From Ruminiclostridium sp. (GTDB lineage Bacteria; Bacillota_A; Clostridia; Oscillospirales; Ruminococcaceae), in contig JAFZOA010000615.1 in the NCBI GenBank assembly GCA_017550775.1, positions 1 through 19,412 on the forward strand: 19,412 bases of DNA, written 5' to 3'. Below are positions 14,994 through 19,412 of the stretch, one piece after another; position 1 is the stretch's first letter; each line of letters begins with the position of its first letter. A program made the translations under genes and the position numbers. Under the pieces are notes generated by a model that saw only the letters and a list, made by a program, of their open reading frames with translations, had not been told where the DNA came from and did no database searches.

Positions 14994-16037
14994 TCACAGC
15001 AGCCCCGCTTCCACACCGATAACTCCATCTATGCTGTGCGGCTCATTCCACACCGCCTCGTACAGCCGGCTCCCGTAGCGTACCGTGCGCATTCTTCCCA
15101 CCGCCTCGCACAGCGGGTCATTCTCAAACCCGCCCCACAGCAACATAGGAAACCCGCTCTCATGCGCCGCCGAGAGCAGGAACCGTCTGCTCAGCGCCTT
15201 GTCGTTCCCGCGCACATACAGGTACGAGACTATACCGTCCCGTATGACCGACCCCGGCTCCGGGAACGGCGGATAACCGAGAAGTCTTGTGGGAAACCGC
15301 GACACGAGCCTGTAAATTCCCCCGTACGAGCACATTCTGTAATACTTCGTCGCGCTCTGGTCTCCGATAAAGCAGCACGCCTGTATCTCCCCGTTTTCGC
15401 CGCGCACCGCGTAAAACTCCTTCTTCCCGAAGCCAGCAAGCCCGCTGTCGCACGGGGTCAGGGACTTAGCGGAAAAATGCCGTTCCATAAGCTCGTCGAA
15501 GCCGTCAGTATTGCCGCGCTCTACCGGTACAACCGGCTTTCCGCCGCCTATGCAGAACGTTGTGTAATGCCCGAGAAAACGGTACTCCGGCATATTCCTT
15601 CTCCGCTTTTCCAGCATTCTTATGACCGCGGTGTTGGAGTCGAGTATCGTGGTGTATGTAAACGCGCAGTCCGATACCAGCTCCCCCATTATCCGGTACG
15701 CGCGCGGTATGAACGAGAGCCGCCCGCGGTAGTCGGCGTGTACTTTAAGGCCGGTCAGATATGCGCATTTCGCACGCTCTCCGTTCAGAAACTCCGTCCG
15801 CACGACCGCCCCGCCCACCGCGACAGTCCTTCCCGCCTCTGTATCGTCCGCAACTAAGATATGCGCCCGCTCTCCGTCCGCCTCAAACGAAACGAGCGGG
15901 TCTTCACCGCGGAGGAACTGCACATTGAGCTCGCCGGAGAAGCTCCCGCTCCCGAATATCTCCCGTATTGCGGGGCTGTCGGAGGGCTCGGCGGGGCGAA
16001 GAATGTATTTCCCGAATTTCTCACTTCGGAAGCTCAT
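14994..16037 (-). CDS. GNAT-family acyltransferase-like protein
   Basis: A 347-residue protein. The start ATG 16037 overlaps the end of the upstream radical SAM gene by 17 bases, and its GGGAG ribosome site lies inside that gene, so translation is coupled. The N-terminal domain (about 10-165) has GNAT features: 'YILRPAEPSDSPAIREIF', 'VAVGGAVV', and the acyl-CoA loop 'LTGLKVHADYRGRLSFIPRA'. The C-terminal half (about 190-340) looks like a second, more diverged GNAT-like domain. It probably transfers an acyl group to an amine, but the substrate is unknown. It ends the minus operon with GH3 and the two radical SAM genes. No clear terminator follows before the next promoter. Confidence 0.8.
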   Translation of the reverse strand: MSFRSEKFGKYILRPAEPSDSPAIREIFGSGSFSGELNVQFLRGEDPLVSFEADGERAHILVADDTEAGRTVAVGGAVVRTEFLNGERAKCAYLTGLKVHADYRGRLSFIPRAYRIMGELVSDCAFTYTTILDSNTAVIRMLEKRRRNMPEYRFLGHYTTFCIGGGKPVVPVERGNTDGFDELMERHFSAKSLTPCDSGLAGFGKKEFYAVRGENGEIQACCFIGDQSATKYYRMCSYGGIYRLVSRFPTRLLGYPPFPEPGSVIRDGIVSYLYVRGNDKALSRRFLLSAAHESGFPMLLWGGFENDPLCEAVGRMRTVRYGSRLYEAVWNEPHSIDGVIGVEAGLL

Positions 16038-17355
16038 CTAAATTCTCCCCTATCGGTACATTCATCTTCTGATCCACCTCTTCGCCGAGGCGCAGGTTCA
16101 TTCCCCAGAACAACCCCCACATCAGCGGGCTTGTTCTCCCGAGGGACGCGAACCCGCGGCTCATAACCGTTCCCGCCGACGAGAAGGACTTCCTTGCGTT
16201 CCGGCACACCTCGCTCAGTCTCTCGGGAGATATGCGCTTCGGGACAAACGAAAGCTCACCGTAGTTGTACCCGTCCGCGAGCCACCACTTGTCATAGATC
16301 AGCCGGTTTTCGGACTTTAACCGGTCATACAGCCGTGTGTTCGGGAACGGTAAGAGGTGATTGAACGCTGCGGTGTAGAACTTATGCTTTTCGGAGAACG
16401 CGAGCGCCTGCTCCACCGTGCTCTCGTCGTCGTTGTCGTACCCGAACACGAACGTGGCATAGATACCGATACCCGCGCCGTGGACGCGCTTCACAAGCTC
16501 GTCGCGCTCTCCGAGGGCATAGTTGAAGGACTTGTTCATCTGGGTAAGGTTCTCCTTGTCAAGGCTCTCGAACCCTATCAGGATCAGCTCGCAGCCGCTC
16601 TTCTTCATCGCTTTCAGCAGCGCCTCGTCCTTTGCCATGGAAAGGGTACCCTGACCCGCCCACTTGATAACGAGGGGAGTTATCTCCTCGAACAGCCGCA
16701 TTGCGTTCCTACTGTCCGCGACAAGGTTGTCGTCCACAAGGAAGAAGTATTTATGCGGCGAGGCTTTGATGTCATCGAGTATCAGTCTGTGGTCGCGTGC
16801 GTGGTAATGGGCGTCATAGAACCGCGATATCGAGCAGAACTCGCAGGAATGACAGCACCCTCTCCCGGTCTCGACGAGTGACACGGGGAGATACTTCTTT
16901 CCGGTAAAAATGCTCTTGTCCGGGCGCACGCCGTAGGTACCTACACCGCCGGTATAGCGCTCCCGGAGCTTCCCTTCCCTCGTGTCGGAGATCACCTGCG
17001 CCCACACGGTCTCCGCGTTCCCGACGATGACGCTGTCGCAGTACAGCCCGGCTTCCTCGGGGCATATCGTGGCGTGATAGCCGCCCATGACCACGGGTAT
17101 CCCGCGCTCACGGAACCGCGCCGCGATACGGTAGCTGCGCTTGGCGGTATAGGTCTCCACCGTGATGCACACGAGGTCGGTATCTGTCCCGTAGTCTATC
17201 AGCTCTATACGGTCGTCGAACAGCTCGGTCTGAACGTCCGACGGAGTGAGCGCTTTCAGAACGGCTATGGTAAGCGGCTCCATTTTCCATGTGCCGATAT
17301 ACTTCTTTCCCGGCTTCTTACCTATCGCCGGGAGAACAAACGTAATTTTCATCAT
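16021..17355 (-). CDS. B12-binding-type radical SAM enzyme
   Basis: A 444-residue protein. The N-terminal Rossmann-like B12-binding domain (about 1-135) has 'MGGYHATICPEEAG' but no DxHxxG motif, so any cobalamin would bind without a lower His. The radical SAM site is C167-x3-C171-x2-C174 ('RGCCHSCEFC'). Later come 'LVDDNLV', 'GFESLD' and 'FGYDNDDESTVEQAL', typical of the BchE/MiaB-like B12 group. The start is ATG 17355 or the next Met. There is no Shine-Dalgarno sequence, since the repeat cluster sits directly upstream. It shares architecture with the upstream gene at 17621, suggesting sequential steps in one pathway. The reaction is unknown. Confidence 0.88.
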   Translation of the reverse strand: MMKITFVLPAIGKKPGKKYIGTWKMEPLTIAVLKALTPSDVQTELFDDRIELIDYGTDTDLVCITVETYTAKRSYRIAARFRERGIPVVMGGYHATICPEEAGLYCDSVIVGNAETVWAQVISDTREGKLRERYTGGVGTYGVRPDKSIFTGKKYLPVSLVETGRGCCHSCEFCSISRFYDAHYHARDHRLILDDIKASPHKYFFLVDDNLVADSRNAMRLFEEITPLVIKWAGQGTLSMAKDEALLKAMKKSGCELILIGFESLDKENLTQMNKSFNYALGERDELVKRVHGAGIGIYATFVFGYDNDDESTVEQALAFSEKHKFYTAAFNHLLPFPNTRLYDRLKSENRLIYDKWWLADGYNYGELSFVPKRISPERLSEVCRNARKSFSSAGTVMSRGFASLGRTSPLMWGLFWGMNLRLGEEVDQKMNVPIGENLDELPK

Positions 17356-17360
17356 TATCA

Positions 17361-17621
17361 GTTTACAGTGTACAGTTTACAGTGTACAGTTGAGGTGCCG
17401 CCTGCGGCGGCGAATTATAAATAGTTTACAGGTTACAGTTTACAGTGTACAGTTATGGTGCCGCCTGCGGCGGCGAATTTTAAATAGTTTACAGGTTACA
17501 GTTTACAGTGTACAGGTTATAGTTTACATCGAACAGATTTGTAATCTTTGCATGATACCATTCAAAAACCGCCGCCGCAGGCGGCACCTCAACTGTAAAC
17601 TGTACACTGTACACTGTAAAC
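17361..17621. repeat. Cluster of tandem and inverted repeats between radical SAM genes
   Basis: A 51-base arm starting GTTTACAGTGTACAGTTTAC (17361-17411) recurs inverted at 17571-17621 with only a shuffled order of its TTTACAG/GTGTACAG units. Both carry GGTGCCGCCTGCGGCGGC, itself a hairpin. Inside, a 63-base unit is repeated directly (17394-17456 and 17457-17520). The block starts a few bases from one gene's start codon and ends at the first base of the other gene's TAG stop. It could fold into a large cruciform or long RNA hairpin. An apparent long plus-strand frame here is only translated repeat. This is a REP-like intergenic element with no transposase seen. Confidence 0.9.
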
Positions 17622-18946
17622 TAAAGAATGTCTGAGTTGTCGCACATTACCTCACGGGTGAATTTGTGCCACTTGTCTGCGTAGCCCTTATACCCGAGAT
17701 TGAGCGGGATCGAGAGCCACGGGCTGTGTCGCATGGGTGACAGGCGCTTCAAGATGTTTCCGGTGGTATAGGTCTGTCGCCAGGCGCGGTCGGTGCCTTC
17801 CTCAAGCTGCTCCTTGGTCATGTTCTTCGGGGTGAAGACGCAATGCTCCACGTCGTACATCGCCCAGTTGCGCTCGGTGATCCTCCCCTCGCGTTCGAGC
17901 TGGGCATAAAGCTCCGTGCGCGGGAACGGGGTGAGAATGGAATAGCGCGGAAGGTCGATCTTCGCCCTGATGACAAGCTCCACCGTGCGGTCGAAAACGC
18001 TCTCGTCCTCCTCGTCCCCGCCGAACGCGAAGCAGCCCTGCACAAGTATCCCGTTGTCGTGCAGCCGCTTCATAAGGTCGATGTAGCCGTCAACCTTGTT
18101 CACGCCCTTGTGAATGTATTTCTGAGACTCCTGCGTTATCGACTCGAAGCCGATCAGAAGCCCCTTGCAGCCGCTTCTGCGGAACACGGTTATAAGCTCG
18201 TCGTCAATGCCGACAGACGATGTTGCGAGCCCTACCCACATCACTTTCAGGGGTATCATCGCCGAGAACAGCTCTATCGCGTAGGCGCGGTCGGTGATGA
18301 GGTTCACGTCCGGAAACAGCACAGTGCGCGTTCCGAGGGCTTCTATCTCGGCTATGACTTCCTTCACCGGGCGCTTGTACACCGGCTTTCCGAATGCCGC
18401 TGGATAAGCGCAGAAGCTGCATGAGTGACAGCAGCCGCGTATAGCCTCCACAGTCGAGGTGATGATGTAGCGTTTCTTATTGAGCAGCTCGCGGCGCGGT
18501 ATCGGTCTCCCCGCGATAGAGAAGTCGCAGTTCTGTGCGTACAGCTTCTTATGCTTTCCCGCCATGTAGTCGCGTATGAACTGCGGGAAGGTCTGCTCGG
18601 AGAAACCCGTGAACACCACGTCCGCGTGCTGTGCCGCCTCACCCGGGAGCATGGACGGGTGAACGCCGCCTATGAACACGGTAATCCCCTTCTTCCGGAA
18701 GTGGTCCGCATAGGCATAGCAGCGCGGCGCGGTACCGGTGATGCAGGTGATACCGATGAGGTCGGCGTTTATATCGAGCGGTATCTTCCCCGCCGTCTCG
18801 TCGTATATCACCACATCGGCGTTGGCTTCCTCGGGTACCAGCGCGGCGAGGGTGGTTAGAGTGAGCGGCGCATAGTGCAGGGACTTGCCGAAGCTACCGG
18901 TGTATCTGTGCATTGCCCCCGCCGGAGCAAGCAGAGCTATCTTCAT
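17621..18946 (-). CDS. B12-binding-type radical SAM enzyme, second copy
   Basis: A 441-residue protein, taken from ATG 18946 so that the first beta strand 'MKIALLAPAG' begins the protein as in its neighbour. GTG 18958 is an alternative, and neither has a strong ribosome site. A B12-binding-like domain lies at 1-135 ('GGVHPSMLPGEAAQHADVVF', no DxHxxG). The cluster site is C172-x3-C176-x2-C179 ('RGCCHSCSFC'). 'LFPDVNLITD' and 'GFESIT' mark the barrel. It is similar in length and motifs to the next gene but clearly different in sequence, so it is an old duplication or a recruited paralogue rather than a recent copy. Its stop codon TAG (17621-17623) abuts the repeat cluster. Function unknown. Confidence 0.88.
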   Translation of the reverse strand: MKIALLAPAGAMHRYTGSFGKSLHYAPLTLTTLAALVPEEANADVVIYDETAGKIPLDINADLIGITCITGTAPRCYAYADHFRKKGITVFIGGVHPSMLPGEAAQHADVVFTGFSEQTFPQFIRDYMAGKHKKLYAQNCDFSIAGRPIPRRELLNKKRYIITSTVEAIRGCCHSCSFCAYPAAFGKPVYKRPVKEVIAEIEALGTRTVLFPDVNLITDRAYAIELFSAMIPLKVMWVGLATSSVGIDDELITVFRRSGCKGLLIGFESITQESQKYIHKGVNKVDGYIDLMKRLHDNGILVQGCFAFGGDEEDESVFDRTVELVIRAKIDLPRYSILTPFPRTELYAQLEREGRITERNWAMYDVEHCVFTPKNMTKEQLEEGTDRAWRQTYTTGNILKRLSPMRHSPWLSIPLNLGYKGYADKWHKFTREVMCDNSDIL

Positions 18947-18977
18947 ATCAGATCTCACATCCCATTTGATTTTTTAG

Positions 18978-19008
18978 TTCTCTCACCCGCCTCCGGCGGG
19001 TGAGAGAA
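18978..19008. repeat. Perfect 14-bp intergenic hairpin
   Basis: TTCTCTCACCCGCC (18978-18991), loop TCC, and GGCGGGTGAGAGAA (18995-19008) form a perfect stem. On the minus, transcribed strand it is followed by A-rich sequence, not a T run, so it is not a good terminator. It may protect or pause the operon mRNA, or be a REP-like repeat. It lies 4 bases from the stop of the GH3 gene. Confidence 0.8.
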
Positions 19009-19012
19009 TGCG

Positions 19013-19412
19013 TCACCTGTAAAAGCAGCTTTCCCAACCGCTCTTTGCGCTGAGAAAGGCGGGCTTTATGTCGCCGAGCCGCATACCGTCGTCGGTGAGG
19101 CGTTTCAGGTACGCTTCGCGGGCATTGCCGCTTACCGTGACGACCCGCGCGCAGGTAAGCTGTCCAAGCTCGCGGCAATAGTTGTAGTGGTAGCTTTCCC
19201 TGAGTGCATCGTCCAAAGCTTCACCCGTCACGTCGGCGGTGGTGTACAGCGTGTATCCCTTCCCTTCCGGCGCGAGCAGACAGAAGCTGTCCGCAATGCC
19301 GAGCTTTACGCAGACGGAGCGCACAAAGTCGTCGGTGAGCTTCTCGCCGAACAGGTCGCTGGTGACCCCGCTTCGCCGCAGGAACCGTATGCGCGGCGGA
19401 GCGTCCGAGTAC
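19013..19412 (-). CDS. GH3-family acyl-adenylating enzyme, C-terminal part (window edge)
   Basis: The last 132 residues are present; the frame stays open to the window edge, so this is the 3' end of a larger gene (family about 500-600 aa). The fragment contains 'DLFGEKL', 'DALRESYHYNYCRELGQLT', 'ARVV', and near the end 'GMRLGDIKPAFLS' with Trp and Phe. These match the C-terminal domain of GH3 proteins, which in plants adenylate carboxylates and join them to amino acids. Bacterial members are known but mostly uncharacterised. It leads the operon, separated from the next gene by 66 bases holding the hairpin. The substrate is unknown. The N-terminal adenylation core cannot be checked here. Confidence 0.7.
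   Translation of the reverse strand, partial: YSDAPPRIRFLRRSGVTSDLFGEKLTDDFVRSVCVKLGIADSFCLLAPEGKGYTLYTTADVTGEALDDALRESYHYNYCRELGQLTCARVVTVSGNAREAYLKRLTDDGMRLGDIKPAFLSAKSGWESCFYR

Noticed and set aside
14973..15857. A 294-codon plus-strand open frame opposite the GNAT gene
   Set aside because: It is Arg/His/Pro-rich, as expected from the antisense of GC-rich coding DNA. The minus-strand frame has GNAT motifs and a good ribosome site.
17361..17621. CRISPR array
   Set aside because: Repeats are nearly contiguous, have inverted members and internal hairpins, and lack regular unique spacers and cas genes.
17246..17635. A 129-residue plus-strand open frame with repeated peptide units
   Set aside because: It is the translation of the intergenic DNA repeats plus the antisense of the radical SAM gene's start. 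There is no ribosome site or family match.

Overview
The window looks like a chromosomal accessory segment of a low- to mid-GC Firmicute, most likely a Clostridia/Ruminococcus-like gut or rumen bacterium. This is inferred from strong Shine-Dalgarno sites, GTG and TTG starts, TTGACA/TATAAT promoters with 17-bp spacers, gut-clostridial protein families, and relics of clostridial integrative elements. No rRNA, tRNA or CRISPR array was seen.

Layout. 1-350 is a graveyard of an integrative element: the C-terminus of an IS3-type transposase, an integrase arm-domain scrap, an excisionase N-terminus and an XRE-repressor C-terminus. 394-424 is a terminator. 462-3402 is a probable former two-gene operon: a consensus promoter, a small frameshifted gene, then a 788-aa secreted lipoprotein. 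The two genes are now separated by a 113-bp MITE with a perfect 8-bp target duplication. 3440-3640 holds a decayed purine nucleoside phosphorylase fragment and a hairpin. 4004-7479 is a translationally coupled pair: an amino-acid ABC permease fused to substrate-binding lobes, and a radical SAM protein.

7550-11260 is signalling: a PAS-PAS-GGDEF diguanylate cyclase, then a divergent response regulator and LytS-type histidine kinase whose promoters are back to back. 11522-12286 is a tyrosine-phosphatase-family protein whose catalytic Cys is replaced by Ser. 12342 onward carries a probable serine-recombinase relic. 12657-14846 (minus) is a complete partner-switching module: SpoIIE/RsbU-like phosphatase, RsbW-like kinase and STAS antagonist, with its own promoter and terminator.

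14994-19412 (minus) is a GC-richer run: the C-terminus of a GH3-family acyl-adenylating enzyme, two B12-binding-type radical SAM proteins and a GNAT acyltransferase-like protein. It reads as an uncharacterised biosynthetic operon. A 260-bp cluster of tandem and inverted repeats fills the gap between the two radical SAM genes exactly from stop codon to just before the next start.

The most interesting candidates are the GH3/radical SAM/GNAT operon, the Cys-to-Ser pseudophosphatase, the transporter with unpaired binding-protein lobes, and the MITE insertion splitting the lipoprotein operon.
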